From: Sporosarcina ureae
GTDB lineage: Bacteria; Bacillota; Bacilli; Bacillales_A; Planococcaceae
Direction: 5' to 3'
NCBI RefSeq assembly: GCF_002101375.1
Contig: NZ_CP015207.1
Coordinates: 2,310,001 to 2,374,000, forward strand
DNA length: 64,000 nucleotides
The notes under the pieces were generated by a model. The model did no database searches, was not told the origin of the DNA, and saw only the letters and a list, made by a program, of their open reading frames with translations. Made by a program: the position numbers and the translations under genes. How positions within the stretch are numbered: the first letter of the stretch is position 1; each line of letters opens with the position of its first letter. Below, piece by piece: positions 8,123 through 17,668 of this stretch.

Positions 8123-10252
8123 ATGAATACAAGCAGGTGGCTCATTGTATTGGGGGCAGCAGGAACGATCGGAATCCTTGTACTGATCAGTTTCCTACTT
8201 TGGCCGAAAGTGGGTATTACATCCACGAAGTCTGTGCTTGCAGGTCAATCGCTGAATGTCTATTTCACGGAACCAGTGAAAAAGAACTTGGATGCTTCGG
8301 AGTTTCATATTACGAAAAGCAATAAGAGAACTCCGGCCAAGCTTTCGTATGGAAATGGAAAGACGTCGTTACAAGTAGGGGAGCTACAACCAGGAGACTA
8401 TACATTGCATATCCCAACGAATAGTTTTGGAGTATGGAAACGCGCAGCGGACAAAGCACTTTCATTCACCGTCCTCGAATCTGTACAGCCCGTCACTTCC
8501 ATTAAGGAAATAAAGAACTTCTTTGAACGAGTGGAACCTCAAGGACGCAGTGAAATCATGGAAGAGTCTTCGTCGGAAGATAAAGCTTCTGGTGGCGGTG
8601 TGGATCATTCACAAACCAATCAGCAAGTGGCGGGAGTAGATGAAGCAGATACTGTCAAAACGGATGGTGATTTCCTCTACGATGTCCTAAATGGCGAAGG
8701 ACTTATGATCACCGATATCCGTAATCCAAACGAGATGGTCCGTGCCAGCGAGGTAGCTTTTTCGGATGAGTTTTATGCAAACCAACTGTATATAGATCAA
8801 GATAAAGTCGTATTAATTGGTGGTCGAAATCTAGATACGCCGACATCCAATCTGGATTCGAAAATCACGGAAGACCGGATGATGCCGACACAACAACTGT
8901 CCGTCATTCGTGTCTATGACGTCACAGACCGTACGAATCCGAAACTTATTCGTGAAACAGGTGCAGAAGGATACGTCATCGGAACACGTAAAATCGGCCA
9001 ATTCGTCTATATGATCACGAATAATCAACCATTCCTTTGGTACGATCACCCAAAGCCGTTAGAAGATCAGCTAATACCAAAAGTCTATGATTCCACAGCC
9101 AATCAAAAAGTACAGTCGCTCGCACTTGATAAAATCTCGATTTTGCCAGGCGCGATGGAACCCTCCTACTCGGTCATCACGACACTCGATATTGAGTCGG
9201 GAGAAAAAGGAGGAGTGGATACGAAAGCTTATCTTGGCAGTGGTGAACAACTGTACATGTCCGCAGATCATCTGTATCTGACGTCTACTAACTACCAAAA
9301 CAATCAGCAAAGCACTAGTGAAGTATTCAAATTCAGCCTCGACAAAACGGACGTCTATTTCCTGCAAACCGCTCAACTAAAAGGGACGATCTTAAATCAG
9401 TTTTCGATGGATGAACACAATGGCTATTTCCGTGCAGTCACCACAGAAGGCAATCTCTGGGATGAACGCAATAAAGCGAAGAATCATTTATTCATCCTCG
9501 ACGAAAATATGAAACAAGTCGGTTCGGTCGAAAATCTAGCGGTCAATGAACGCATTTATTCCGCACGATTCCTCGGAGATAAAGCATATATGGTAACGTT
9601 CCGTGAAACGGACCCGCTATTCGTCATGGATGTTGCGGACCCGCATCACCCGAAAGTGCTTGGCGAACTGAAGATCCCGGGCTTTAGCAATTACTTGCAT
9701 CCGCTTGACGAAGGCCATTTAATCGGCTTTGGCTATGAAACAATCGCGAAGAAAAATCCACAAGGCGGCGCGCCGCTCATCCAAACAGGCGGCATGAAAA
9801 TCTCTTTATTCGACGTAACAGATTTTGCGAATCCAAAAGAAACCGCATCTGAAGTTATCGGTGGGCAAGGCACCTATTCATCTGTCCAGCACGATCATCA
9901 CGCGTTGTTCATTCATCCAACCCGCAACTTGTTCGGCTTTCCGATTTCGGTGTATGAGCAATCCAAGCGTGAAAACATCCTAGATCTACAAAGCTCCGGC
10001 GCAATGATATATGAAATCACTACTGAACGCGGTATTGTTAAGACAGCTGATCTAACCAAGCACATGACAAATGACTACATGGACTGGGAGAAAGAAATTC
10101 AACGTCTGTTGTATAGCGGCAATTTCCTCTACACGATTTCGGCAAATGAAGTAAATAGCTACACATTAGACCATTTCACACCTCTGGATACGTTAGAAAG
10201 GGCTAGCTACACAACCAATAGTGTGCCACCTCTCGAATCGATAGAAAAATAA
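8123..10252 (+). CDS. Secreted/membrane-anchored beta-propeller domain protein
   Basis: A 709-residue protein with an N-terminal hydrophobic anchor (about residues 5-27), an Ig-like stretch to about residue 120, and then a long beta-propeller domain of the group related to WD-40 (secreted C-terminal beta-propeller proteins, COG4880 type). Diagnostic features are VAGVDEADTVKTDGDFLY, repeated VYDVTD/DVADP strands and the HDHHALFIHPTRNLFGFP end. Of two in-frame ATGs (8114, 8123) the second has proper spacing from AGAGGAG. Likely extracytoplasmic. Ligand and role are unknown. The 21-bp array 2 begins within 10 bp of its stop. Confidence 0.85.
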   Translation: MNTSRWLIVLGAAGTIGILVLISFLLWPKVGITSTKSVLAGQSLNVYFTEPVKKNLDASEFHITKSNKRTPAKLSYGNGKTSLQVGELQPGDYTLHIPTNSFGVWKRAADKALSFTVLESVQPVTSIKEIKNFFERVEPQGRSEIMEESSSEDKASGGGVDHSQTNQQVAGVDEADTVKTDGDFLYDVLNGEGLMITDIRNPNEMVRASEVAFSDEFYANQLYIDQDKVVLIGGRNLDTPTSNLDSKITEDRMMPTQQLSVIRVYDVTDRTNPKLIRETGAEGYVIGTRKIGQFVYMITNNQPFLWYDHPKPLEDQLIPKVYDSTANQKVQSLALDKISILPGAMEPSYSVITTLDIESGEKGGVDTKAYLGSGEQLYMSADHLYLTSTNYQNNQQSTSEVFKFSLDKTDVYFLQTAQLKGTILNQFSMDEHNGYFRAVTTEGNLWDERNKAKNHLFILDENMKQVGSVENLAVNERIYSARFLGDKAYMVTFRETDPLFVMDVADPHHPKVLGELKIPGFSNYLHPLDEGHLIGFGYETIAKKNPQGGAPLIQTGGMKISLFDVTDFANPKETASEVIGGQGTYSSVQHDHHALFIHPTRNLFGFPISVYEQSKRENILDLQSSGAMIYEITTERGIVKTADLTKHMTNDYMDWEKEIQRLLYSGNFLYTISANEVNSYTLDHFTPLDTLERASYTTNSVPPLESIEK

Positions 10253-10260
10253 GGCTGGCG

Positions 10261-10499
10261 CGCTCTATGTTGTTTGGTTTCCGCTCAAAGAAGTTGGTCG
10301 AGCGCTCTATGATGTTCGGTTTCCGCTCAAACAACCCAGCCGAGCGCTCTATGATGTTTGGTTTCCGCTCAAAGACCTCGGTCGAGCGCTCTATGATATA
10401 CGGTTTCCGCTCAAACAATCCAGCCAAGCGCTCTATGATATTCGATTTCCGCTCAAACAACCCAGTCAAGCGCTCTACCACATTCAAAATCCGCCCCAA
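10261..10499 (+). repeat. 21-bp phased box array 2
   Basis: Boxes start at 10261, 10282, 10303, 10324, 10345, 10366, 10387, 10408, 10429, 10450 and 10471, with a decayed one at 10492: an exact 21-bp period. CGCTCTAT and CGCTCAAA alternate, giving a 42-bp superunit. The array fills the gap between the convergent beta-propeller and EAL genes. Because 42 is a multiple of 3, repetitive open frames appear on both strands; I regard these as by-products. Confidence 0.92.
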
Positions 10500-10596
10500 T
10501 CACCCCACCACCCAATCAAAAAAGGTTGTCTTTTCACCTCCCGTACAGTAAGCTGTAATCAAACGCGCTCAGACTTACCACAACTGAACAAGATAG

Positions 10597-10636
10597 ACAA
10601 AAATGGAGCCCTTTCTTTATGAAAGGAGCTCCATCT
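10597..10636 (-). terminator. Terminator of the PAS-GGDEF-EAL gene
   Basis: ATGGAGC.CTTTC pairs with GAAAG.GCTCCAT around a short loop. On the minus strand the stem runs into TTTTTG, so it serves the gene at 10654-12306. Confidence 0.85.
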
Positions 10637-10653
10637 AATTTGGTGGCGATAGT

Positions 10654-12306
10654 TTATTTAATTTCGATTCGCTCAGCAGGCATCGGCATTCCGATGAAAT
10701 GACCTTGCATCGCATCGATGCCCATTTCTTTCAGCAACGCAAATTGCTGTTCATTGCTGACACCTTCTGCAATCGTATATAAGTTTATTTTTTTCGAAAG
10801 TTGAATCAATCCTTCAATCAATTTCTGTGTCTTCGGATTACTCAACAACGTATCGATAAAGACGCGGTCAATTTTGACACTGGTAATTGGCAAATGCTGC
10901 AAGTATCGCAACGATGCGTATCCAGAGCCGAAATCATCGAGAGTGAACTGTAAACCGAGGTTTTGCAGTTCGGACATTTGCGCCAGTACAGATTGTTCTT
11001 CTTCCGCTTTAAGCGCGAATTTTTCTGTGAACTCCAATTGTACTTTGTTTGCGGGGCATCCTGTTTCATTTAAGATGGAGATTAATCGGTCTTTCCATTG
11101 TGGGTTTAACGATTCACGAATGGATGAGTTGATGGAAATATTCATATCATTACCTGCCCGATGCCATTTCGTTACGAACGTCATCGCTTCTTCTGCCACA
11201 TACGCACCGATTTCTTCAATCAGACCGTTTTCTTCAGCAATCGGAATCAATTCGTCGGGACTGATGATGCCAAGATCTTCATCTTCCCAACGGACGAGCG
11301 CTTCGTAGCAAGTGATTTTCTCGCTCGCTACATCAAATTGCGGCAGATAGGCTACATGCAATGAATTGCGATCCAGTGCTGTCAGCATCTTGCGGTCGAT
11401 TTCCAAACGGCGGTTTAGAATTTTATGAGACTCAGCTGATAAAGAAGCAATCCGTCCGCCACCTTGACTGATGACATCGGCTGCAGCAGTCATCGCGACT
11501 TTATATAGTTGCGTGTATGTTCTTTGATCTTCAGGGAAACGTACAATCCCGCCGCTAATCGAAAGAGTTTGCGCATTGTGACTAAGATAGATAGGTTGTT
11601 GTTTTAAGAATTCATAGAAACCTTGAATATACCAATCGCCGAAAGCTGTCAGCACGACAAAGCTATTCGTATCGATACGCGCAATGGGACTATCCTGGAA
11701 GTAGCGCTTTAATCGGTTGGTGAACTCTTGGATTAGCTGCGTCTCAGATTCTTGAGATTGCAGCTCTTTCATAGTGTAGTAATGATCGATTGTCAAATAA
11801 ACGAATGAAAAATGCGTTGCTTTTGCGATAGAGTCATTGACTACTTGTTCCAGCTTATGGCGACTCATCAGTCCAGTTTCTATATCAATGAATGCAATTT
11901 CTCCTAAGCGTTCCTGCAAGCGTACATCTTCTGTAATATCAAGTTCCAGAAAGAACACAGATTGCAGTTCTCCGGCATTGGATAGGGTAGGGACAGCAAG
12001 TGTATTCACAAAGAACGGCTCACCTATGCGCGTCATTTTTTCTATTTTACCTGCCCATGTTTTTCCGGACAGCAAACAATCCCAAATGGAGTTCGCTATT
12101 TCCTGACTTTGAGATTGATCCGAAAACATTTGCCAAAACGATTTACCTAAAATACGTTTGGGAGTCCAACCACTAACAGCTAGGTAATTTTGATTGGCAT
12201 AGGTGATTAGACCTTCGCCGTCAGTATGTGTAACTAATTGGTATTTATTTAGACTATCGACTAGTTCTTGGTGTTCGCTAGTCTCTGGTAACGGAATTGT
12301 ATGCAT
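10654..12306 (-). CDS. PAS-GGDEF-EAL cyclic-di-GMP phosphodiesterase candidate
   Basis: A 550-residue cytoplasmic signalling protein. A PAS domain (about residues 12-130, TYANQNYLAVSGW) is followed by a GGDEF domain whose active-site motif has decayed to RIDTNSF, so cyclase activity is unlikely. The EAL domain (about 300-545) keeps YEALVRW, LEFTEK, DDFGSGYASL, KIDRVFI and AEGVSN with the metal and catalytic Glu/Asp/Lys residues. The predicted activity is c-di-GMP hydrolysis, gated by PAS. The ATG at 12306 follows AAAGGAG seven bases upstream; a longer frame to 12324 would overlap that site. It is alone and convergent with the beta-propeller gene. Confidence 0.9.
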   Translation of the reverse strand: MHTIPLPETSEHQELVDSLNKYQLVTHTDGEGLITYANQNYLAVSGWTPKRILGKSFWQMFSDQSQSQEIANSIWDCLLSGKTWAGKIEKMTRIGEPFFVNTLAVPTLSNAGELQSVFFLELDITEDVRLQERLGEIAFIDIETGLMSRHKLEQVVNDSIAKATHFSFVYLTIDHYYTMKELQSQESETQLIQEFTNRLKRYFQDSPIARIDTNSFVVLTAFGDWYIQGFYEFLKQQPIYLSHNAQTLSISGGIVRFPEDQRTYTQLYKVAMTAAADVISQGGGRIASLSAESHKILNRRLEIDRKMLTALDRNSLHVAYLPQFDVASEKITCYEALVRWEDEDLGIISPDELIPIAEENGLIEEIGAYVAEEAMTFVTKWHRAGNDMNISINSSIRESLNPQWKDRLISILNETGCPANKVQLEFTEKFALKAEEEQSVLAQMSELQNLGLQFTLDDFGSGYASLRYLQHLPITSVKIDRVFIDTLLSNPKTQKLIEGLIQLSKKINLYTIAEGVSNEQQFALLKEMGIDAMQGHFIGMPMPAERIEIK

Positions 12307-12433
12307 AGAGGTACTCCTTTCCAATTCTACTATATGACTATTATAAATGAAGTTTCAGTGTTGTCTACAGCTGGCATGAGAATTTTATACTATGTTGGTG
12401 AAAAACAACAATCTAGTTAGGGGTGATGGGATC

Positions 12434-13381
12434 ATGTTGCGATTAAAAGGTATTATAATGATTATTGTAGGTTCGATGTTATGGGGCGCTACTGGACCGA
12501 TGATGGAGTGGATTTTGGACTATAGCGAAATGTCAGTTTCTATGATGTTAATCCTACGTTTGACAATTGCGGGTGCTGTAGTGCTAGCGTTATTAAAAGC
12601 AAAAGGCATACAAATTGGCCGTCCTATGAGACAGAAGTTGTGGTTGCGTAAAATGGTAATGTTTGGTGTTATCGGAATGCTTGGCGTCCAGTACGGATTC
12701 GTCCAAACGATTGCACATAGTGACGCAGTAGTCGCAACATTATTCCAGTTCGTTGCACCGGTCTATATCATCATACTGCTTTCGATCTTTCAGAAATCAT
12801 TCCCGCCAGGTAGTCAAGTAATCGGTATGATCGTTGCCTTATTCGGTTTGATCTTGCTCTTGACAAACGGTTCATTCTCCAGCATTTCTTTAGATACGTC
12901 TGCGATTGTGTGGGGAGTAATTGTGGGATTTGCCTTCACTTTTTACACGTTATATCCCGTAGTTCTTATGTCGGAGTGGGGTGTATTACTCGTCGTCGGC
13001 TGGGGGATGTTCATTGGTGGCGTGACGTTATTCATCATCAACTTACCGATGTTCTTCATGAATCTTGGTGCATTGCTCAACGGTCCGGCGATGGGTATGT
13101 TATTACTTGTCATCATTATGGGAACGCTTGCATTCATCATGTTCTTGCAAAGTATGACGTATATTTCACCTGTTGAAACAAGCGTCCTTTCCAGTTTCGA
13201 ACCGCTCACAGCGATGATTGTCTCTGTGTTCTGGCTCGGTCAGTCGATGGGTGTCTGGCAAATAAGTGGCGCGGCCATTATGCTGGTAGGGGTTATTTGG
13301 TTATCCATCGGAGGGAATCGCAAGAAGGAAAACGCTCCGTTCCCGGAATCAATACAAGAGTACGACCACAGCGAAGTATAG
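12434..13381 (+). CDS. EamA-family (DMT) permease
   Basis: A 315-residue integral membrane protein with about ten transmembrane helices in two EamA repeats (first LKGIIMIIVGSMLWGATGPM, second around GVIVGFAFTFYTLYPVV to the end) and a short polar tail. The ATG at 12434 follows AGGGGTGATGGG; the ATG at 12392 lies inside a -10-like TATACTATG and is rejected. DMT permeases export or import metabolites such as amino acids. No substrate can be read from sequence. It stands alone, with a weak promoter-like TATACT at 12386. Confidence 0.88.
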   Translation: MLRLKGIIMIIVGSMLWGATGPMMEWILDYSEMSVSMMLILRLTIAGAVVLALLKAKGIQIGRPMRQKLWLRKMVMFGVIGMLGVQYGFVQTIAHSDAVVATLFQFVAPVYIIILLSIFQKSFPPGSQVIGMIVALFGLILLLTNGSFSSISLDTSAIVWGVIVGFAFTFYTLYPVVLMSEWGVLLVVGWGMFIGGVTLFIINLPMFFMNLGALLNGPAMGMLLLVIIMGTLAFIMFLQSMTYISPVETSVLSSFEPLTAMIVSVFWLGQSMGVWQISGAAIMLVGVIWLSIGGNRKKENAPFPESIQEYDHSEV

Positions 13382-13452
13382 ATTTGCGCCTGTACACGCC
13401 ATATTCCTATATGACATAATGAGGTAAAGACGGCACGTAAAGGGTGAATCAG

Positions 13453-15171
13453 ATGAAGACGGTTTTCCGCTATGCACTACCTTATAAATGGCCAATGTTC
13501 ATTGCCATTTTACTCATGTTACTTGAACTATCGGTCGAATTAATGCAGCCTCTGCTGATCGGTAGAATTATAGATGAAGGAATTATGAAAGAAGACTTGA
13601 ACACGGTTTTGATTTGGGGGAGCGTCATGATGGGACTCGCCTTTGTGGCGCTCTTTTCGGGCGTCGTCAATTCCTATTTCGCTGCACATGCTGCACAAAG
13701 TTTCGGCTATGATCTTAGACAAGCGTTGTTTCAGCGTGTCCAAACGTTTTCACTCGCGGCATTTTTGCGCTTTCCGACGTCGAGTCTCATTACACGTTTG
13801 ACAAGTGACGTGACGCTTGCACAAAACGCGCTCTTCATGGGATTACGAATTATGGCACGTGCGCCGTTGATGGTGCTTGGAAGTTTGATAATGGCATTCG
13901 TCGTCAGTCCTAAACTTGCGGTATTCCTACTGATCGGTGCCCCTTTCTTAGCTGCATTCCTTATCGTCATGGCGCGCAAAGGAGTCCGTTTATTTGGACT
14001 AGTCCAGCGCCGTTTGGACGGTGTCAATCATCTCGTACAAGAAAATTTACAAGCGGTTCGTCTCATTAAAGCCTATTTACGAGGTGTTTTTGAAACGAAC
14101 CGTTTTTCTAAAGCGGCAAGTGCGTTGAAAAAAGATAGTGTACAGGCGATGCGCTTAATGGAATTAATTTTGCCAGTGTTACTGTTTATTATGAACGTTA
14201 GTTTTATGGCGGTACTTTGGTTCGGTGCAGATGAAGTCCGCAATTCTAATATGCCTGTTGGAGATGTCGTAGCGGTCGTCAACTATACGATGCGCATGAC
14301 GAGTGCCTTCTCGATGTTCTCCTTTTTGATTGTGATCTTCTCTCGCGCAAAAGCGTCTTCCGATCGAATGGAAGAACTGCTAGTTGCCGATGATGATCTT
14401 GAAAAGCTAGAGGTCGCTGACAATCGCCACCCAGGTGCTGTTTCTGTTCGTTTCGATCACGTATCATTCCGTTATCCAGGAACGACTGAAGACGTGCTCC
14501 AAGACGTGTCGTTTGAAGTTCCAGCGGGCGAGAAACTCGTCATCATGGGGGCTACCGGTTCCGGTAAATCGACGATGCTTCAACTACTCCCGCGCATGTT
14601 CACCGCGACGCAAGGTACGGTGTGGATTGATGGTAAAAACATAGCAGACTGGCCGCTCGATACGTTACGAAACCTAATCGGCTACGTGCCGCAGCAATCG
14701 ATCCTTTTTACGGGCTCGATCGCTGATAATCTGTCATGGGGCAAACCGAATGCCACTGCCGATGAAATCGAAAAGGCCGCTAAAAAAGCACAAATTCATT
14801 CGTCTGTCATGGACTTTACAGATGGCTATGAAACACGTGTCGGGCAGCGCGGTGTGAATTTATCTGGCGGTCAGAAACAGCGACTGTCGATTGCTCGCGC
14901 GTTGATTCGTACACCGTCTTTATTGGTTTTGGATGATAGCACCAGTGCGCTCGATGTCAAAACTGAGTCTTCATTATGGAAAGCTTTGCAGGAAGAAGAT
15001 ACGACGATGCTGATCGTCACGCAAAAAATACAAACCGCTCAAATTGCTGATGCGATTTTATTAGTATCAGATGGCGTGATCGTCGGCTATGGTACGCATG
15101 AAGAGCTACTTCAAACGTCCAGCTTCTATCGGGAAATTGCGGAATCGCAACAGAATGGGGGAGTAGCATGA
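13453..15171 (+). CDS. Heterodimeric ABC exporter, subunit with degenerate catalytic site (YheI/BmrC type)
   Basis: A 572-residue ABC exporter half: a six-helix membrane domain (residues about 1-300) followed by a nucleotide-binding domain. Walker A is GATGSGKST and the signature NLSGGQKQR is canonical, but the Walker B carboxylate is Asp (LVLDDSTSALD) and the switch His is Gln (LIVTQKIQ). It thus contributes a degenerate hydrolysis site, as in BmrC/YheI. The ATG at 13453 sits eight bases after AAAGGG; a GTG at 13444 overlaps that site. Its stop overlaps the next gene by 4 bp, so the two are co-translated. Multidrug export is the family role. Confidence 0.9.
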   Translation: MKTVFRYALPYKWPMFIAILLMLLELSVELMQPLLIGRIIDEGIMKEDLNTVLIWGSVMMGLAFVALFSGVVNSYFAAHAAQSFGYDLRQALFQRVQTFSLAAFLRFPTSSLITRLTSDVTLAQNALFMGLRIMARAPLMVLGSLIMAFVVSPKLAVFLLIGAPFLAAFLIVMARKGVRLFGLVQRRLDGVNHLVQENLQAVRLIKAYLRGVFETNRFSKAASALKKDSVQAMRLMELILPVLLFIMNVSFMAVLWFGADEVRNSNMPVGDVVAVVNYTMRMTSAFSMFSFLIVIFSRAKASSDRMEELLVADDDLEKLEVADNRHPGAVSVRFDHVSFRYPGTTEDVLQDVSFEVPAGEKLVIMGATGSGKSTMLQLLPRMFTATQGTVWIDGKNIADWPLDTLRNLIGYVPQQSILFTGSIADNLSWGKPNATADEIEKAAKKAQIHSSVMDFTDGYETRVGQRGVNLSGGQKQRLSIARALIRTPSLLVLDDSTSALDVKTESSLWKALQEEDTTMLIVTQKIQTAQIADAILLVSDGVIVGYGTHEELLQTSSFYREIAESQQNGGVA

Positions 15172-16973
15172 TGCGAAAACCATTTGGTTATGAACCGATT
15201 ATCCGGAAGGCAGATTTATCAAAAGTACAACGTAAAAAAGTGCAGAAAGCGGGTAACTGGAAGTCCGTGCTCGCACGAATTTGGCGTTTGGTTGATCAAC
15301 AACGAGGGTTACTGATTACAGTGTTGATCCTTGTTTTAATCAGTTCAGCCCTAGCGCTAATTGGCCCCTTGATGATTGGACACATTATCGACCAGTTCAT
15401 CATTCCGAAAAAAGTGGACGGGCTCAGTATACAGATTGGTTTATTACTGCTTGTGTATGCAGGCTTCTCATTGTCTACGTATTTTCAAAATTACTGGATG
15501 GTCGGAATCGCACAGCAAACTGTCTACCGTCTGCGGACGCAATTATTTGGCCATCTACAGAAGTTGCCAATTCGGTTCTTCGATAAACGCCAACATGGTG
15601 AATTGATGAGCCGCGTGACGAATGATATTGAAAACGTTAGTCAAACACTAAATTCTTCGTTGATTCAAGTGTTTTCTAGTGTGCTGACACTCGTCGGTAC
15701 GGTATCCATCATGCTGTATCTCAGTCCGTTATTGACGTTGCTGACGATGATCATCGTCCCTTTAATGTTCATTGCGATGTGTTGGATCACTCGACGTACG
15801 GGTATTTTATTTAAAGAACAACAGCGCGCAATCGGTGAATTAAACGGCATGATTGAAGAAACGGTTTCGGGTCAACGAGTCGTCAAAGCGTTCTCGCAAG
15901 AACAGAACGTCATAGAAGAGTTCGCGCAAAAAAGCGAACGTCTTCGTACAGCGGGTTTCTGGGCGCAGACGTATTCAGGTTTCATTCCGAAAGTGATGAA
16001 CACGCTGAATAATATGTCGTTTGCGATGGTTGCGGGAGTAGGTGGACTGCTGGCGGTGACAGGATATGGCAACGTAACGGTTGGAACGATTGTCATCTTC
16101 AGTGAATACGCGAGGCAATTTACGCGCCCTTTGAATGATCTGGCCAATCAATTTAACACCGTACTTTCCGCCATCGCAGGTGCAGAGCGAGTGTTTGCCA
16201 TCATGGACGAGCCTGTTGAAAAAGACGAAGCCACGAAGCAGATCGAAACATTACATGGCGATGTCGAGTTCCGCGATGTGACGTTTAGTTATGAAGAGGA
16301 ACCGATTATCAAGAACCTCAGTTTCCATGTTCAATCAGGCGAAACGGCGGCTTTCGTTGGAGCAACAGGAGCAGGGAAGACCACCATCATGCAATTGCTG
16401 TCACGTTTTTACGAAGTAGATAGCGGACAAATCCTACTCGACGGTATCCCAATCGATGATCTACCGCGTCAAACTGTGCGCAGCCAAATGGCCTTCGTCT
16501 TACAAGATCCATTCCTGTTCGAAGCGACCGTGCGCGAAAATATTCGTTACGGCCGACTCGACGCAACGGACGAAGAAGTGGAAGAGGCCGCCAAAAAGGC
16601 CAACGCCCACAGCTTCATTAACAAGTTATCGATGGGCTATGATACGGTGTTGACAGCAGGCGGGGAAGAGATTTCGCAAGGTCAAAAGCAACTACTATCC
16701 ATCGCCCGTGCGCTAGTGGCGGACCCGGCGTTACTGTTGCTTGATGAGGCGACAAGCAGTATCGACACGGTGACGGAGCTAGCGATTCAAGAAGCGCTAG
16801 AGCGCCTGATGGAAGGACGGACTAGTTTCGTCATCGCACATCGTCTGAATACAATCAAGCAGGCAGACAAAATTTTCGTACTGGCAGACGGCGAGCTAAT
16901 CGAATCGGGCAGTCACGAAGAACTGCTGGAACGCAAAGGCGTGTTTAATGGGATGTTGAATCATGAAGAGTAA
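15168..16973 (+). CDS. Heterodimeric ABC exporter, catalytically complete subunit (YheH/BmrD type)
   Basis: A 601-residue partner of the preceding gene. It has an N-terminal basic extension (residues 1-45), a six-helix membrane domain, then a nucleotide-binding domain with Walker A GATGAGKTT, Walker B LLLLDEATSSID with the catalytic Glu, and switch His (IAHRL). Its signature is non-canonical (ISQGQKQ). With the LSGGQ of the partner this gives one working and one dead composite ATP site, the standard asymmetric arrangement. It begins at ATGATG overlapping the upstream stop and may be regulated together with it. Substrate unknown. Confidence 0.9.
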   Translation: MMRKPFGYEPIIRKADLSKVQRKKVQKAGNWKSVLARIWRLVDQQRGLLITVLILVLISSALALIGPLMIGHIIDQFIIPKKVDGLSIQIGLLLLVYAGFSLSTYFQNYWMVGIAQQTVYRLRTQLFGHLQKLPIRFFDKRQHGELMSRVTNDIENVSQTLNSSLIQVFSSVLTLVGTVSIMLYLSPLLTLLTMIIVPLMFIAMCWITRRTGILFKEQQRAIGELNGMIEETVSGQRVVKAFSQEQNVIEEFAQKSERLRTAGFWAQTYSGFIPKVMNTLNNMSFAMVAGVGGLLAVTGYGNVTVGTIVIFSEYARQFTRPLNDLANQFNTVLSAIAGAERVFAIMDEPVEKDEATKQIETLHGDVEFRDVTFSYEEEPIIKNLSFHVQSGETAAFVGATGAGKTTIMQLLSRFYEVDSGQILLDGIPIDDLPRQTVRSQMAFVLQDPFLFEATVRENIRYGRLDATDEEVEEAAKKANAHSFINKLSMGYDTVLTAGGEEISQGQKQLLSIARALVADPALLLLDEATSSIDTVTELAIQEALERLMEGRTSFVIAHRLNTIKQADKIFVLADGELIESGSHEELLERKGVFNGMLNHEE

Positions 16974-17170
16974 GTGGGGGCTGGTTGATCGTGGGCCTTT
17001 ATTCCCGATCAACTAGTGTCTCTTTCTGATGTTTGAGAGTGGAATGAGGATGTCTGAACAGAGTTACTTGAATTTGAAACATTCAATAGGTTGAACACTT
17101 TTACACTTTACGGGCGTATAAATAGTAGAACTATGATTGTTCAAGAATCGAGCCAAAAAGGAGGATCTTT

Positions 17171-17581
17171 ATGAGAAAGTTCTTTTATTACTTCGGATGG
17201 ACAATGGTTATAGGGGTTATGATTTATTTAGGTGCTAAATATCAGTTCCTGTTGAAACAAGAATATATGAAAAATTATGAAGTACTATCATTTATTTTGT
17301 TTTCAACAATATTTCCTATTGGTATTGGGATACTGCTCAGGTTGCCAAAACTTATAATTGAAATGAAAGAGAATAGACAATGGACTTTTGATTGGGCTAA
17401 ATTCATGGGGATTGGGTTGCCATCACTTGGTGTATTATCTATGTGTGTATTAATATTTACACCAGCGGGGGAGAATATTCTTCCGTTTGTACCAGAAATC
17501 ATGTATCCGGGAAATTCCACCATTCAAACAATAGCTGGCGTGGTGTTTGGGTTTATTTTGTTAGATAGTGTAAAGAAATAA
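17171..17581 (+). CDS. Small integral membrane protein, unknown
   Basis: A 136-residue protein I do not recognise, with four likely transmembrane helices (about residues 7-24, 39-57, 77-98 and 113-132). A strong AAAAAGGAGG precedes the ATG. The gene and the two after it (17669, 17918) form a run of small membrane proteins with lower G+C than their neighbours, between the ABC exporter and a GC-rich hairpin element, which suggests accessory DNA. No motif points to a function. Confidence 0.7.
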   Translation: MRKFFYYFGWTMVIGVMIYLGAKYQFLLKQEYMKNYEVLSFILFSTIFPIGIGILLRLPKLIIEMKENRQWTFDWAKFMGIGLPSLGVLSMCVLIFTPAGENILPFVPEIMYPGNSTIQTIAGVVFGFILLDSVKK

Positions 17582-17668
17582 TGAATGGTATATATTAATG
17601 GGTGTCGTTGTTTGAGAAATGTTGTGGCTGAAACGAGCCAACTTGTTAAGTGATTTACGGGGTCGACA

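Noticed and set aside
10203..10551. Repetitive open frames on both strands in box array 2 as repeat proteins
   Set aside because: They follow from the 42-bp period; no ribosome site, and the conserved unit is the DNA box and not the peptide.
16981..17014. Hairpin TTGATCG.GGG / CCCGATCAA after the ABC exporter as a terminator
   Set aside because: The stem is good but no T run follows, so I did not list it as a terminator; it may still act as one.
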